DNA of 64,000 nucleotides from Hellea sp. (GCA_020627655.1 JAHDGM010000001.1:54016-118015), one strand, 5' to 3'; positions 42,505-52,078 are shown, counted from the first letter of the stretch. A program made the numbers and translations. Notes: generated by a model not told the origin, from the sequence alone.

Positions 42505-45500
42505 GGTATACGATACTGGGAATGACCTTTCCAACTAACTCTCTCGTTCGCGGGCATTTGTAATCTTTTTTATCTTCAATGGGGTCTCCACCAAGGGCAG
42601 TTTCAATTTCATTTAATGGTTTTCCGTCAATCCAGTCTTTCAAGCCTGGAAGGAGAACATCGAGATAAACACTGTCGAAATCCTCATTCTTTTTGTGACC
42701 TGCAATTACAAGAATTTCCGGATAAATTTCACTTAGCAATTCGTCACAAGCCGTTTTGTCATCTTTCAACCAGCTTATTGCCCATGCGATCCAGTCACCG
42801 AAGTTAGTTGGTAATGAACCGGTTTCGAATTGTAATTTAGCCACCAACGAATCTACTATTGGAGTTGGTAAGCCTGATTGTGCCGACAGTGATAGAATGT
42901 CAGTATCTGTTACATCTTCAGTTCTCGTCCCCAGCATTTTTTCGAAGGCTTTTATTTTAAGTGTATATTGTTCCTCCGAGGCTTCTTTTTTTGAAATATA
43001 CGCACCAAAAGATTTGTTTAGATTAAGTCGGAACAATCCAACTTCGGACTCAGCATTAAACGATGGAATACGGTTTACGGTGTATTGGACGTCATCATCG
43101 AGAGTTTCGCCGTCCATAATCCGATCAAGAATATTCGTCAGTGGGTCTGTGATTTCTATGCAACGATCATCCTCTGGTAATATAGTTTGTAGAGCTTTAA
43201 CCATATCATCGTTGAGAACATTTTTTTGTCTATCGAATTCGATAATGTTGTCATGAATTAAAAGCACAATACCATTGGCAACATGTCCCGCACGCCCAGC
43301 TCGTCCTGCGGCGTTCAATATTTCATGCGCGGCCAGACTTTCTCTACCAGCTCCATCCGTTTTGGCTCTCTTGTCCCCTGCAATGATCGCTAGGTCGGCA
43401 GGAAGATTTAGTCCTTGTGCAAGAGTTGGAGTTGCTACGATAATATATGCGCCATTTCTACGGCGATACATTCTTTCAGAAAGCAGCCTTTCTAGCGGCA
43501 ACATCGCCGCATTGTGGGGAACTGCTATTCCGGGACCCTCCAGAATGGAATGTTTCAAACCTCCTAACTCCGTTTCAAGTGCATCCCATATCTCTTTTTC
43601 GTTAGGAGGGATTTCGACGTTGAAATCAGGGAGCAAAGCTGAGATTTTTTTTGCTGTGGAAACAGCATGTTGTTTGTTATTTACGAAAATAATCGTTTTC
43701 ACTTTTGATTCAGCGGCCTTGGCAGCTATCTGGGCCGCAACTTCATTTGCGTTTGGAATTATGCGTAAGCGCCCATTCTTATAGCTATCTCCTAACTGGA
43801 CTGAATATGGGAGCACGCGAGTAAAAGAACAACTGGCTTTTCCTTCCTCACGTTTTAACCAATTATGTTGTAACCCCCAAACCGCGTAAGGAGTTGCTTT
43901 CAATAATTTTCTAGCTGGGGCTCTAAGAGTACTCGCCGGTTTAAGTTTCTCTGCATCAATTTTTCTTTGCTTGCTTAGAGCCATATTTCTTATTTTTTCA
44001 AGGCGTTCTGTTTTATAATATATTACTCCGCGGGCTTGACGGCTGGGTTTCCACATTAGTTCAACGAAGATCGAGTCTCGATTAGTAAGATCGGAAACCC
44101 AATCGCTAAAATCTTCTCCATTTTTCAACATTGCGGACATGAATAGAAAATCCGCCTCGGGTACAATTTGAGCGAAAAATAATACGCAAAACATTGAATC
44201 CAAAGCTCGTCGAATTTTTCCTGTTGAAGGACTTAATAAGTGACATTCGTCAAAGACCAGAAGCCCAGCCTCAGAAAAGGCTTCCGGCGCAAAAGAAAGC
44301 ATTGCTAGGCATCTTTCAGGCGTCATGACTTCAATTTCGCTAAGAGTTGAGTCTGACAACATCAATTGGTCAAAATCGTTTGATACTATAGAACCAAGTA
44401 AATTTTCCGGAAACATTTCTTGTAAATCGGTTGTTAGTTGATCCACCAGAGCATGTGTTGGAGCCAAAAAAATCACTTTTTTTCCTCTAGCCAGAACACC
44501 AGCGATTTTTAAGGCAGAAACAGTGGTTTTCCCCGCACCTGTTGGTAATACCATCACTGCCGATTTTCCTGTATCGACGAAGCCTTTCTCTATTGCTGTT
44601 CTATGATTAGGCCAGACGTAAGGAAATTTGGAAGCGCGGTAACTTATCCATCTTTTCCAGAAATCTTTATCCGCTCCATCTGGCGGTTCGATAGTTGATA
44701 GTGAAGCTTCGGAAATTCCGTCAAGAGCGTGCCCAAGGAGAGATGCGAGGTGTCTGGGACCGGTATACAGGCCGAGAAACTCCGAAAATTCTGCAAACTC
44801 CAGGAGTTTGCCACTAGCTAGTTCTTCGATGGTGAGTAATAACTGACTTGCACTATCAATCCCCGTATAATTATGTGATTTATAGGGACGAGCTAATAAC
44901 TCAGCTGCGATCATTTCTATAGAAACACGAAGTGCGTCATAAAGCAGTGTCGTAGCATTTTTCTCGAGACTAAAACTTTCTCGTTCTGGTCTATATTCTG
45001 GTTCTGTTTCTTCATAAATCTGGTCTAACCTTCCTGAACACAACCGTTTTATTGCTAGAATGAGCCGGTTTTCGGAGCGTGAACCCGTTAACTTGATAGC
45101 TTTTGAAGCTTCAAAAGCATCGGCATATTGTTCCGCTACCAAGAATAAGAGGCTCGACGTTATATGGGGGTTTACATGGTCACGCGAGACCATACTAATT
45201 TCAGTATCTCCCTTATCGAGTCCTAACTTTCGACCCATGATTTGATGTGCTGTCGCAGACACAAAGGCCGCAGATTTACGATCTTCCTCATTTTCCGTAA
45301 CCGAAGCGATAATCTCGTAAGTGTCAGCTATTCTTTCCAGGGGCCATTCTACTTTTCTCTTTTTTGGACCTGAAGTTTCGACGCCTCGTAATCGTTTGGA
45401 CACAAGTGAAGCATATTGTCTTGTTAAAATTTGTGGTATTTCTGAAGCTTCAAGGCCAGGTACATCTGGGGCTTTACTAAGCAATTCTGCTGTCGCCGGA

Positions 45501-45508
45501 TCAAACAT
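42479..45508 (-). CDS. SF2 helicase of a Hachiman-like defence system
   Basis: A 1009-residue superfamily 2 helicase. The N-terminal 280 residues are helical and specific to this type. Motor motifs follow: LPTGAGKTT (Walker A, 321-329), LAPTHALVDQL (349-358), FDECHLL (419-425, DECH box), MSAM (457-460), ATPTLAQGLNLP (692-703) and NAAGRAGRAG (732-741, motif VI). The C-terminal 250 residues are helical. The pairing with an upstream PD-(D/E)XK-like gene, with an eight-base overlap, matches HamB of Hachiman. Other helicase-nuclease defence pairs remain possible. It lies in an A+T-rich accessory region. Confidence 0.82.
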   Translation of the reverse strand: MFDPATAELLSKAPDVPGLEASEIPQILTRQYASLVSKRLRGVETSGPKKRKVEWPLERIADTYEIIASVTENEEDRKSAAFVSATAHQIMGRKLGLDKGDTEISMVSRDHVNPHITSSLLFLVAEQYADAFEASKAIKLTGSRSENRLILAIKRLCSGRLDQIYEETEPEYRPERESFSLEKNATTLLYDALRVSIEMIAAELLARPYKSHNYTGIDSASQLLLTIEELASGKLLEFAEFSEFLGLYTGPRHLASLLGHALDGISEASLSTIEPPDGADKDFWKRWISYRASKFPYVWPNHRTAIEKGFVDTGKSAVMVLPTGAGKTTVSALKIAGVLARGKKVIFLAPTHALVDQLTTDLQEMFPENLLGSIVSNDFDQLMLSDSTLSEIEVMTPERCLAMLSFAPEAFSEAGLLVFDECHLLSPSTGKIRRALDSMFCVLFFAQIVPEADFLFMSAMLKNGEDFSDWVSDLTNRDSIFVELMWKPSRQARGVIYYKTERLEKIRNMALSKQRKIDAEKLKPASTLRAPARKLLKATPYAVWGLQHNWLKREEGKASCSFTRVLPYSVQLGDSYKNGRLRIIPNANEVAAQIAAKAAESKVKTIIFVNNKQHAVSTAKKISALLPDFNVEIPPNEKEIWDALETELGGLKHSILEGPGIAVPHNAAMLPLERLLSERMYRRRNGAYIIVATPTLAQGLNLPADLAIIAGDKRAKTDGAGRESLAAHEILNAAGRAGRAGHVANGIVLLIHDNIIEFDRQKNVLNDDMVKALQTILPEDDRCIEITDPLTNILDRIMDGETLDDDVQYTVNRIPSFNAESEVGLFRLNLNKSFGAYISKKEASEEQYTLKIKAFEKMLGTRTEDVTDTDILSLSAQSGLPTPIVDSLVAKLQFETGSLPTNFGDWIAWAISWLKDDKTACDELLSEIYPEILVIAGHKKNEDFDSVYLDVLLPGLKDWIDGKPLNEIETALGGDPIEDKKDYKCPRTRELVGKVIPSIVYHEPNLSSH

Positions 45509-46352
45509 TCACATTGCCTTTAGTAGTAAAGGCATCGATTTCTTTTATTACGAGCTTTGCGAAACTATCAAACCACAACCGAATTTTTTTGTCTGTGATG
45601 AAACATGCTCCAACACGTTGCTCGCTTTTCAGGTCTTTTAATTTCGGATATTTTTTGAATATTTTTTTTCTCTTTTCAAGATTATCCATTTTTTTCGAAA
45701 CTGCAAAAGCAGCCCTATATCTTCTTAGTTCTAGATCCAGAATATGAGAGGCTGCTTTAGTCGCCGCGTCCACATCAAGCCGGGCTCTTTCAAGCAAAGC
45801 TGTTGCCGCTGCAACGAGCTCGGGTCCGCGTTCTTCTTTTTGCATTTTTAGAAAACCAGGGAGCACATTTTTTCTAAAGCAACTTGCTGGATCCTTTACG
45901 CATTTATCTTCAAATATCGTTGCCTGATGGATTGCAGACAAGTCATCTGTAAGCTCAATCATTAAGCCATCTAATCCCTGTGATGTCGATTTGAGATGGG
46001 GGTCATTCGAATATGTTTTCTTGTTTGATTGTTGATGCGCTGCAACCCAGGAGATTAACTCAAAAAGCAATCCATCCCTTTGGACCCTCGGGTAACCTTT
46101 GCGGGGGTTTGATGCAGGCTCCTCGACCGTCAATCGGACTTTTGCGATATTCGCAAGTTGTCGTGGAGCGAATACAGGCTGGTAGGGATCAAGCTGATTT
46201 ATAATCGATCCTGCATATCTAGCCTGTCCCAACATGATTATGCCAATCAATCGCGCAAGTTGGGCTCTATCATCCACCTCCCATCTCTCTCCGGTGGACA
46301 TGGAGTCAATTTCAACAATGTTTGTTTTTAGCGGTAACGGCATATTCTTCAT
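45501..46352 (-). CDS. HamA-like protein with PD-(D/E)XK-type motif
   Basis: A 283-residue protein preceding the helicase. A candidate nuclease centre is GLDGLMIEL (Asp128) followed by IFEDKC (Glu148, Lys150), the D...ExK pattern of PD-(D/E)XK enzymes. A helical, Lys-rich C-terminal half follows. Size, position and motif fit HamA (DUF1837), the DNA-cleaving partner of the HamB helicase, although I cannot confirm the family without a profile search. The last codons overlap the helicase start by eight bases. The start at 46352 lacks a clear Shine-Dalgarno; 46343 is an alternative. Confidence 0.65.
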   Translation of the reverse strand: MKNMPLPLKTNIVEIDSMSTGERWEVDDRAQLARLIGIIMLGQARYAGSIINQLDPYQPVFAPRQLANIAKVRLTVEEPASNPRKGYPRVQRDGLLFELISWVAAHQQSNKKTYSNDPHLKSTSQGLDGLMIELTDDLSAIHQATIFEDKCVKDPASCFRKNVLPGFLKMQKEERGPELVAAATALLERARLDVDAATKAASHILDLELRRYRAAFAVSKKMDNLEKRKKIFKKYPKLKDLKSEQRVGACFITDKKIRLWFDSFAKLVIKEIDAFTTKGNVNV

Positions 46353-46368
46353 TGTGATTCAATTTCGA

Positions 46369-46400
46369 TGCACTTCTAGTGTAAAATTGCAACTAGTGCA
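46369..46400. promoter_or_regulatory. Inverted and direct repeats upstream of the defence operon
   Basis: TGCACT (46369-46374) and AGTGCA (46395-46400) form an inverted repeat, and CTAGTG occurs twice inside (46376 and 46393). It lies just upstream of the HamA-like gene and could be an operator or promoter element. The rest of 46401-46558 shows no gene. Confidence 0.4.
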
Positions 46401-46558
46401 TTTAAAATTTAGCCCTTCTAGTCATGTAATTGTTCAGTTTGACAGCCTGTCAAACGGTAACACCAGCGCACTCACAGAGGCGATTCCAATTCTGAATTGA
46501 TAGCGTGAATATCTTTGGAATCGTTTTGAGGCGCTTGGCTAACGTCCTTTGGAGATAT

Positions 46559-46599
46559 CCCAACCCCTATCCCCCATCAATGCTGAGGGCCAGAACCCG
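46559..46599 (+). repeat. Direct repeat 2, copy B (3' end of Tag-like gene)
   Basis: This copy overlaps the last codons and stop of the Tag-like gene and extends past the stop. The partner at 39573-39612 lies 7 kb away on the other side of the PhyH, Sel1 and defence genes. Confidence 0.55.
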
Positions 46600-47247
46600 G
46601 CTGATATAAGATATGTCTTCACCGCTTTGCTCGGCCCATATGTTGAAGGCCTCTTGCACTTTTTTCTTAGCGCCTTTGGATGTGGCAGGTTTGTCGATAA
46701 TGCCTGCATGTATGAGGGCAGCGGTTACGTCGCGCGAGAGAATAAGGCTGGGCACGCCGGAAAAACGCAGAGCGTAACTGGCTGTATTGGCGCCAAGATG
46801 TGATCCGTTTTTCTGTAGATATTCCAAAAGGCCCATAAAATCTGTACTGGGCCAGTCACGGATAAATGTATCGGCCGAGCCGGATGTTTTTGCCATGTTC
46901 AAAATCATTTGGGCGTTTTTCGGCACGGTCTTTATTTTGACGGGGTTGCGGACAATGGCTTTGTCCGAGGTGAGTTTTTCCATATCATCCAAATCAATAC
47001 GGGCGCAGCGCGCGGGATTGAATTTCCAAAAGGCATTTTCAAATCCGTCCCATTTATTCTCCACAACCTGCCAGTTAAACCCGGCCTGAAATATGCGTTT
47101 TGAAAATTCCGACAGCCACCGATCATCGGTCATGTCTTGATATTTATTACGGTATTCAGTCAGATTTTTGGAAACATTATTATGGACGGCGTCCTCTCCG
47201 CCATGTCTCTCAGCGGCGCGGTGCAGGATTGTGCTGAATTTTTCCAT
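46567..47247 (-). CDS. DNA-3-methyladenine glycosylase I-like protein
   Basis: A 226-residue protein resembling the Tag branch of helix-hairpin-helix DNA glycosylases. WLSEFSKRIFQAGFNWQVVENKWDGF corresponds to the family's substrate-pocket region, and FNPARCARIDLDDMEKL to the next helices. It would remove alkylated bases from DNA. It lacks an obvious C-terminal zinc-binding Cys/His set, so it is a diverged member. The gene is followed 11 bases later on the minus strand by none of its pathway; tlpA lies upstream. Its 3' end is one copy of a direct repeat. Confidence 0.75.
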   Translation of the reverse strand: MEKFSTILHRAAERHGGEDAVHNNVSKNLTEYRNKYQDMTDDRWLSEFSKRIFQAGFNWQVVENKWDGFENAFWKFNPARCARIDLDDMEKLTSDKAIVRNPVKIKTVPKNAQMILNMAKTSGSADTFIRDWPSTDFMGLLEYLQKNGSHLGANTASYALRFSGVPSLILSRDVTAALIHAGIIDKPATSKGAKKKVQEAFNIWAEQSGEDISYISRVLALSIDGG

Positions 47248-47257
47248 AATATTCCTC

Positions 47258-47842
47258 CTAGCCTGGCCGATCTAAAAGATGATCAATCAGGGCCAGGGCT
47301 TCGTCGCTGGCCCAATTGGCTTCGCCGCTGACCCGGGCAATTTCGCGGCCATTGGGATCATAAATCACTGTGATGGGGACGCCCTGTGCGCGCAGTTTAC
47401 CGGCAAGTGCGTAGCTTCCATCATGCCAGGGCGTTAAGGCGTCCAGCTTGTGTTCCGCGAAATACGCAGCCGCTTCTTCGGCTTTGCGGTCAACCGATAT
47501 GGTAACAACTTCCAGATTTTCCCCGCCCCGTAATTTGGCGAGTTTGTTAAGCGACGGCATCTCCGCAACACAGGGCGGACACCATGTGGCCCATACATTG
47601 AGCACGACATATTGCCCCCGATAATCGGCCAGCCGCATTTCATCTTCTGTATGAGTGTTGAAACGATTGGCGGGCTGAATGGTGGGGGCGTCCAGAACTT
47701 GCAGCTTTCTAAGAGAATTAACAGCATAGCGTTCCAGACCATGTTTTGGCGATTGGCAGGATTGCACTATCACTGCAAACATGGCTACAAGGCCGAAAAG
47801 AACCATGGCGCGGATGGCATTGGACAAGGATAGGAATTTCAT
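47258..47842 (-). CDS. tlpA: TlpA-family thiol:disulfide oxidoreductase
   Basis: A protein of about 194 residues with an N-terminal hydrophobic segment containing a possible lipobox (VQSC), then a thioredoxin fold. The active site is WATWCPPC, and [12 protein letters not shown] contains the cis-proline. It reduces periplasmic disulfides, for example in cytochrome c maturation. The chosen start at 47842 is one base from the divergent argH start; the frame extends to 47947 but would then overlap argH. This tlpA-argH pair is a usual alphaproteobacterial arrangement. Confidence 0.88.
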   Translation of the reverse strand: MKFLSLSNAIRAMVLFGLVAMFAVIVQSCQSPKHGLERYAVNSLRKLQVLDAPTIQPANRFNTHTEDEMRLADYRGQYVVLNVWATWCPPCVAEMPSLNKLAKLRGGENLEVVTISVDRKAEEAAAYFAEHKLDALTPWHDGSYALAGKLRAQGVPITVIYDPNGREIARVSGEANWASDEALALIDHLLDRPG

Positions 47843-47843
47843 A

Positions 47844-49256
47844 ATGGGTATGGATAGCACAGACGGGAAACCCGCTAAACAGAAAATGTGGGGCGGCCGC
47901 TTTTCTTCAAGTCCGGGTGAGCTCATGCAGGCGATCAATGTTTCCATTGGATTTGATCAACGCCTGGCACAGCAGGACATTCGCGGATCATTGGCGCACG
48001 CCGCCATGCTGGCGGATAATGATATTATCTCGCAGCAAGATCTGAAAGATATTCAAAAAGGCCTTGGCGACATTAAAGCGGAAATTGACGCTGGGACATT
48101 TCCGTTCACGGATGAGCTGGAAGATATTCATCTAAACATTGAAGGCCGCCTGAAAGAGAAAATCGGCGAGGCCGCCGGGCGTCTGCATACAGGCCGTTCG
48201 CGCAATGATCAGGTGGCGACGGATTTCCGGTTATGGGTGCGGGATTATCTGGATCATCTCGACGGGCAAATGACGGATTTGATGAACGCGCTTCTGGAAA
48301 AAGCGGCTGCTCACACGGATACTATAATGCCGGGCTTTACCCACCTACAAAGCGCGCAGCCTGTAACATTTGGCCATCACATGCTGGCCTATCTGGAAAT
48401 GTTTGCCCGTGATCGGTCACGGCTTCGGGATTGCCGGGCTCGTATGAATGAAAGTCCGCTGGGCGCTGCGGCTTTGGCCGGAACGCCATATCCCATTAAC
48501 CGGGAGATGACAGCAAAGGCTTTAGAATTTGACAGGCCCATGGCCAACTCACTGGACGCGGTATCAGCGCGGGACTTTGCATTAGAGGCTTTATCTGTGG
48601 CCAGTATTTGCGCGACCCATCTCTCGCGCTTGTCCGAGGAAATTGTCATCTGGACTTCGGCCCAGTTCCAGTTTGTGAAGCTTACCGATGCGTTTACGAC
48701 GGGAAGTTCGATAATGCCGCAAAAACGTAATCCGGACGCAGCCGAGCTTATCCGCGCGAAAGTGGGCCGGATCATGGGCGCGCTCACATCTTTGACTATT
48801 GTGATGAAGGGGCTGCCGCTCGCTTATTCCAAGGATATGCAAGAGGATAAAGAACCGGTCTTTGACGCTTTTGACGGATTATCATTAAGCCTGGCAGCCA
48901 TGGCGGGAATGGTTCGGGATATGACGCCAAATAAAGAAGAGCTGGCTGAAGCTGCAGGGGCTGCATATTCGACGGCAACGGATCTGGCCGACTGGCTCGT
49001 TCGTAAACTGGGTATGCCGTTTCGGGACGCCCACCATGTTACAGGAACTATCGTAGCCCTGGCGGAAGGACAGGGTAAGACACTGGCCGAATTATCTTTG
49101 GATGATATGCAATCTGTAGAAGCGCGTATTACGGATGATGTCTATTCTGTTCTGACGCCTCTCGCGTCTGCATCTTCGCGCACGTCATATGGCGGAACGG
49201 CGCCAAGTGAAGTTGCTAAACAGGTCGCTCGTTGGCAGGCCCTGTTAAAGGATTAA
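47844..49256 (+). CDS. argH: Argininosuccinate lyase
   Basis: A 470-residue enzyme of the fumarase superfamily that splits argininosuccinate into arginine and fumarate. The signature [16 protein letters not shown] is present near residue 295, with [13 protein letters not shown] at the N-terminus, [17 protein letters not shown] near 115 and the catalytic-loop Ser in the signature. Starts at 47844 and 47850 are both possible; AGGA lies upstream of the first. It is the last step of arginine synthesis. The gene is divergent from tlpA and convergent with the glycosyltransferase gene. Confidence 0.97.
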   Translation: MGMDSTDGKPAKQKMWGGRFSSSPGELMQAINVSIGFDQRLAQQDIRGSLAHAAMLADNDIISQQDLKDIQKGLGDIKAEIDAGTFPFTDELEDIHLNIEGRLKEKIGEAAGRLHTGRSRNDQVATDFRLWVRDYLDHLDGQMTDLMNALLEKAAAHTDTIMPGFTHLQSAQPVTFGHHMLAYLEMFARDRSRLRDCRARMNESPLGAAALAGTPYPINREMTAKALEFDRPMANSLDAVSARDFALEALSVASICATHLSRLSEEIVIWTSAQFQFVKLTDAFTTGSSIMPQKRNPDAAELIRAKVGRIMGALTSLTIVMKGLPLAYSKDMQEDKEPVFDAFDGLSLSLAAMAGMVRDMTPNKEELAEAAGAAYSTATDLADWLVRKLGMPFRDAHHVTGTIVALAEGQGKTLAELSLDDMQSVEARITDDVYSVLTPLASASSRTSYGGTAPSEVAKQVARWQALLKD

Positions 49257-49259
49257 ATC

Positions 49260-49838
49260 TCAGAACTGCCCAGACATCTGAACTTCCTGCAAAGCTTTGA
49301 GATCATCTACATCTTGCAGAGTTCTCAGTGAGGTTGAGGCACAGGGCAGGCGTTTTTTTATGTCGGAAAGCGTATTCTCTGTTGACCATCTAATATTATC
49401 AAACACAGAGGGGGCAAGTGGCCCAAGCGCTCCAATCAGCCAAAATCCGCCATCCTCAGCGGGACCAAATACAGGCACGTTCGGGCGAATGGCCTTAAAG
49501 GCGGTGTTAATATCAGCCCGCGTTACCTGGGGACAATCACTCCCGATGACTATGGTTTTGCCTTTAGCGGAAAAGGCCTGAGCAAGGCGAGGGGAGAGTG
49601 ATCCCGAAACCTGTTTATATTGTGGGAGTCCGTCCCAGATTGGTATATTTCCAAGCCAGTGGCCCGGCGTGACAGCGAGTATAGTGTCCCATTTGTCAGA
49701 GACCAAATTCCGTAAAAGCCGCGCGGTCATGGCTTTGTAAATGCGCTGTGCATGGACAAAGCCTATATCGGCCGCAAGGCGAGTCTTTGCTTTGCCCATA
49801 AGGGGCGCTTTGACAAAAATAACAAGCTGAGGCTTCAT
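49260..49838 (-). CDS. TIGR04282-family glycosyltransferase (DUF2064)
   Basis: A 192-residue protein of the nucleotide-diphospho-sugar transferase fold. VIFVKAPLMGKAKTRLA at the N-terminus is the family's nucleotide-binding loop, and VIGSDCPQVT and PAEDGGFWLIGA are the metal and substrate motifs. It overlaps the TIGR04283 gene by four bases. The two families almost always occur together and have been linked to arsenosugar or related glycan synthesis. No arsenic genes are nearby. Confidence 0.9.
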   Translation of the reverse strand: MKPQLVIFVKAPLMGKAKTRLAADIGFVHAQRIYKAMTARLLRNLVSDKWDTILAVTPGHWLGNIPIWDGLPQYKQVSGSLSPRLAQAFSAKGKTIVIGSDCPQVTRADINTAFKAIRPNVPVFGPAEDGGFWLIGALGPLAPSVFDNIRWSTENTLSDIKKRLPCASTSLRTLQDVDDLKALQEVQMSGQF

Positions 49839-50497
49839 GTGTAATCTTCTAAAAGTTTCTCGACGTCCTCGCCGCGTTCATAACGCTTTAAGAGCTTAAA
49901 ATTACGCAAGCCGCGCCTAAAAAATCCTTGTTGTTCGAACTTATCGGCACAGCTTGTAATATTGGCAGGGAGTTTTCGCAGTCTTTTGCGTCCAAGTGTT
50001 TTGATAATGGCGACATCCTCGAACAAGGGTAAAGAGCTGTAACCTCCAACTTCATCATAGAGCTTTCTGGAAATAAGCAGGCCCTGGTCTCCATAGGGCA
50101 GCGCCCACATCAAGCAGCGGAGAGTCACCAGTTTTTCGACAATGCGAGCCTGCCATTGCCGGCTGTCAAACTTAAGACCGAAATAGGCCGCTTGATTGGA
50201 ATGATCCGTCATATGTTGCTGGACGAGTGCGAGCCAGCGAGGCGGTAGCTCACTATCAACATGCAAAAATAAAAACCAGTCGGCGTCATGGGTTAAAAGG
50301 GACCCTCTGTGAAGTTGTACGCCGCGTCCAGATGTGCCGAGCGCGACATTAGCTTCATACTGAGCTGCAATCTTGACAGTATCATCCTCTGATAAGCCAT
50401 CAGAAATAATCACTCTTATCCTTGTGCCGGATAATTGCTCCAATAAGCGGGGTAAATATTTTTCCGCATTTAGAGTCGGTATGATGATCGCGAGCAT
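49835..50497 (-). CDS. TIGR04283-family glycosyltransferase
   Basis: A 220-residue GT-A family 2 glycosyltransferase. AIIIPTLNAEKYLPRLLEQL, VIISDGLSEDDT and FLFLHVDSELPP (the metal-binding D-x-D region) are present, with GDQGLLISRKLYDEVGG and LFEDVAII as the acceptor motifs. It forms a two-gene operon with the TIGR04282 partner. Arsenosugar biosynthesis is the name given to the family; the actual product here is not known. Confidence 0.92.
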   Translation of the reverse strand: MLAIIIPTLNAEKYLPRLLEQLSGTRIRVIISDGLSEDDTVKIAAQYEANVALGTSGRGVQLHRGSLLTHDADWFLFLHVDSELPPRWLALVQQHMTDHSNQAAYFGLKFDSRQWQARIVEKLVTLRCLMWALPYGDQGLLISRKLYDEVGGYSSLPLFEDVAIIKTLGRKRLRKLPANITSCADKFEQQGFFRRGLRNFKLLKRYERGEDVEKLLEDYT

Positions 50498-50565
50498 AAG
50501 CTTTGTTATACAGATTGCATGCTGCGGACTAGGCCTGTCACAGGAAAGTGATAATTTTGGGGAGT

Positions 50566-50757
50566 TTATCGGATTGAGATGGCTCGAATGTTTTCCGACT
50601 CACCGTCTTCAGCCCAGTAAGGATCTACATATCTGCGGTTCTGACGGTGCCTGGGATGTGAGTTGAGACGTAAGCTTAAAAACAGGCCAGTCGCGACTAG
50701 GAAGGCGACTAATATGGCTGCAATAACAGGCAAGTTATTTGTAATCATATCGACCAT
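50566..50757 (-). CDS. Small single-span membrane protein
   Basis: A 63-residue frame with one strong membrane segment (LPVIAAILVAFLVATGLFLS) and a basic, charged C-terminal tail. It stands alone between the glycosyltransferases and the DUF2799 gene. No family is recognised. The clear topology and the lack of a competing frame support it moderately. Confidence 0.5.
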   Translation of the reverse strand: MVDMITNNLPVIAAILVAFLVATGLFLSLRLNSHPRHRQNRRYVDPYWAEDGESENIRAISIR

Positions 50758-50816
50758 GATGCTGTCATCATAGCTGAAATTCGTAAATCTTTAGTGACCG
50801 TGGTCACGCATGAAAA

Positions 50817-51410
50817 TTAAAGACGACTGCGGGGCAAATCATAACGTCGTTCGTAATCACGGATTTCGTAACGCAAACGTTTAAGTTCCCGCTCGATTCT
50901 GCGAACACGCCTGATCAATTTTTCGCGGCCTTCTTCGCTCAGCTCTTCTTCTTTAAGCCGTTTTCTGATCCGGTAGATCGCTTCTTCCCGGTCACGATAT
51001 TCATCCAGTAACTGCTCGTGGCCTGAATAAATCTGGTAGACGATTCGGCCTTCTTCATATCCCGGTGCATAATCTTCGGCCAGTTCGCCCGAGCAAACTT
51101 GATTGTAGCTGTTGCCGTTCTGGCCGCGTTCAAATCCACGCTGAAAGGTGCAATATTGCGGAAGGCCCGCTTCATACCCTGACAAATAGGCCGCGTTATC
51201 AACGACGGCACCATATTTCCCGCAGCTTTTGGCGATTTTGGATAAACGGTCAGGTGAACGGCCATTGGCACCGTCCTTAAGGCCGATGGCTTCCCAATTT
51301 CCTGACAGGCAAGCGTCCTCGGAAATTGTTTTACAGCCTGATAAGGCTAAAATGGCAGTTGTCAGGGCGGTCAGGCCCAATACTTTAAATGTTGTTGTCT
51401 GTCTCATCAT
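50817..51410 (-). CDS. DUF2799 lipoprotein with coiled coil
   Basis: A 197-residue predicted lipoprotein (lipobox LSGC). The DUF2799 domain shows its pattern of W, G and Cys (NWEAIGLKDGANGRSPDRL, then SGYEAGLPQYC, RGFERGQNG and VCSGELAEDY). The C-terminal 60 residues are a highly charged coiled coil (for example RIRKRLKEEELSEEGREKL). The start may be either of two adjacent ATGs. The function is unknown; an envelope role is likely from the lipid anchor. Confidence 0.82.
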   Translation of the reverse strand: MMRQTTTFKVLGLTALTTAILALSGCKTISEDACLSGNWEAIGLKDGANGRSPDRLSKIAKSCGKYGAVVDNAAYLSGYEAGLPQYCTFQRGFERGQNGNSYNQVCSGELAEDYAPGYEEGRIVYQIYSGHEQLLDEYRDREEAIYRIRKRLKEEELSEEGREKLIRRVRRIERELKRLRYEIRDYERRYDLPRSRL

Positions 51411-51483
51411 AGGCGAACACTAATATGCCAATGTTGAATTTTCAGTGACAAACTCGTTCATATTTCTGACAGGAACCAGAGAC

Positions 51484-51511
51484 ACAAAAAAACCCGCCAT
51501 CTGGCGGGTTT
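51484..51511 (-). terminator. Terminator of the secreted-protein gene at 51541
   Basis: AAACCCGCC pairs with GGCGGGTTT (51490-51498 and 51503-51511) around a tight loop. On the minus strand it is followed by a run of T (complement of A at 51486-51492). It is a strong Rho-independent terminator. Confidence 0.9.
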
Positions 51512-51540
51512 GATTTTGCAACGGCATTAAAGCCGGGAAA

Positions 51541-51975
51541 TTACTTTCCTTTGATGCGTTCTTTAGCGAGGGTTTCGGCCTTTTCTTTGGCCTTATCCAT
51601 CACTTTTTCTTCCATGGCATCAGCTGCAGAATTCACAGCGTCTGTTGCCACATCAGAAGCCGGAGTGGCTTCCAGCGTTGTCGCTGCTGTGCTTGTTGGC
51701 GCTGGACGGATTGTTACCGGATACATGCAGTACAGGCCATCATTCAGCTTGTTGCCAGGGCATTCAGTGACACCTAATTGGTTTCCGTCATAAATTTCAT
51801 CACGGTAAGCTTCGGGACGAATTGGAACCAGGCAGAAATCACTACCTTTAACATTGACCATTGTGCCGCCTTCGGACGCGCATTCGCCATCATTGGAAAT
51901 CGCGTGGGCGGGAGTTGCCATAATGGCAGTTGCAGTAATCGCGGTGGCAACGGCACCTAGAAGAAATTTAGACAT
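51541..51975 (-). CDS. Secreted hypothetical protein
   Basis: A 144-residue exported protein. A signal peptide ends at AHA (near residue 25). The mature part has six Cys in the first 65 residues (GECASEGGTM, FCLV, TECPG, LYCMY), suggesting disulfides, and an Ala/Thr linker. A helical, charged tail (MEEKVMDKAKEKAETLAKER) follows. AGGAG precedes the ATG, and a strong terminator follows the gene. No family is recognised. Confidence 0.78.
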   Translation of the reverse strand: MSKFLLGAVATAITATAIMATPAHAISNDGECASEGGTMVNVKGSDFCLVPIRPEAYRDEIYDGNQLGVTECPGNKLNDGLYCMYPVTIRPAPTSTAATTLEATPASDVATDAVNSAADAMEEKVMDKAKEKAETLAKERIKGK

Positions 51976-52078
51976 TTATAACTCCTAATAAATTCTCACT
52001 TGCGGCCTCATAACAGACCTTTATTGTCTTACAAAGCCCACAACTGCATAAAGTGCAGGAATCAGGCCAGAAAAACAC

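Noticed and set aside
38660..46599. A complete integrative element with att sites
   Set aside because: The repeats suggest insertion events, but no integrase, transposase or tRNA target was found, and the two repeat pairs are interleaved rather than nested. It is reported as repeats only.
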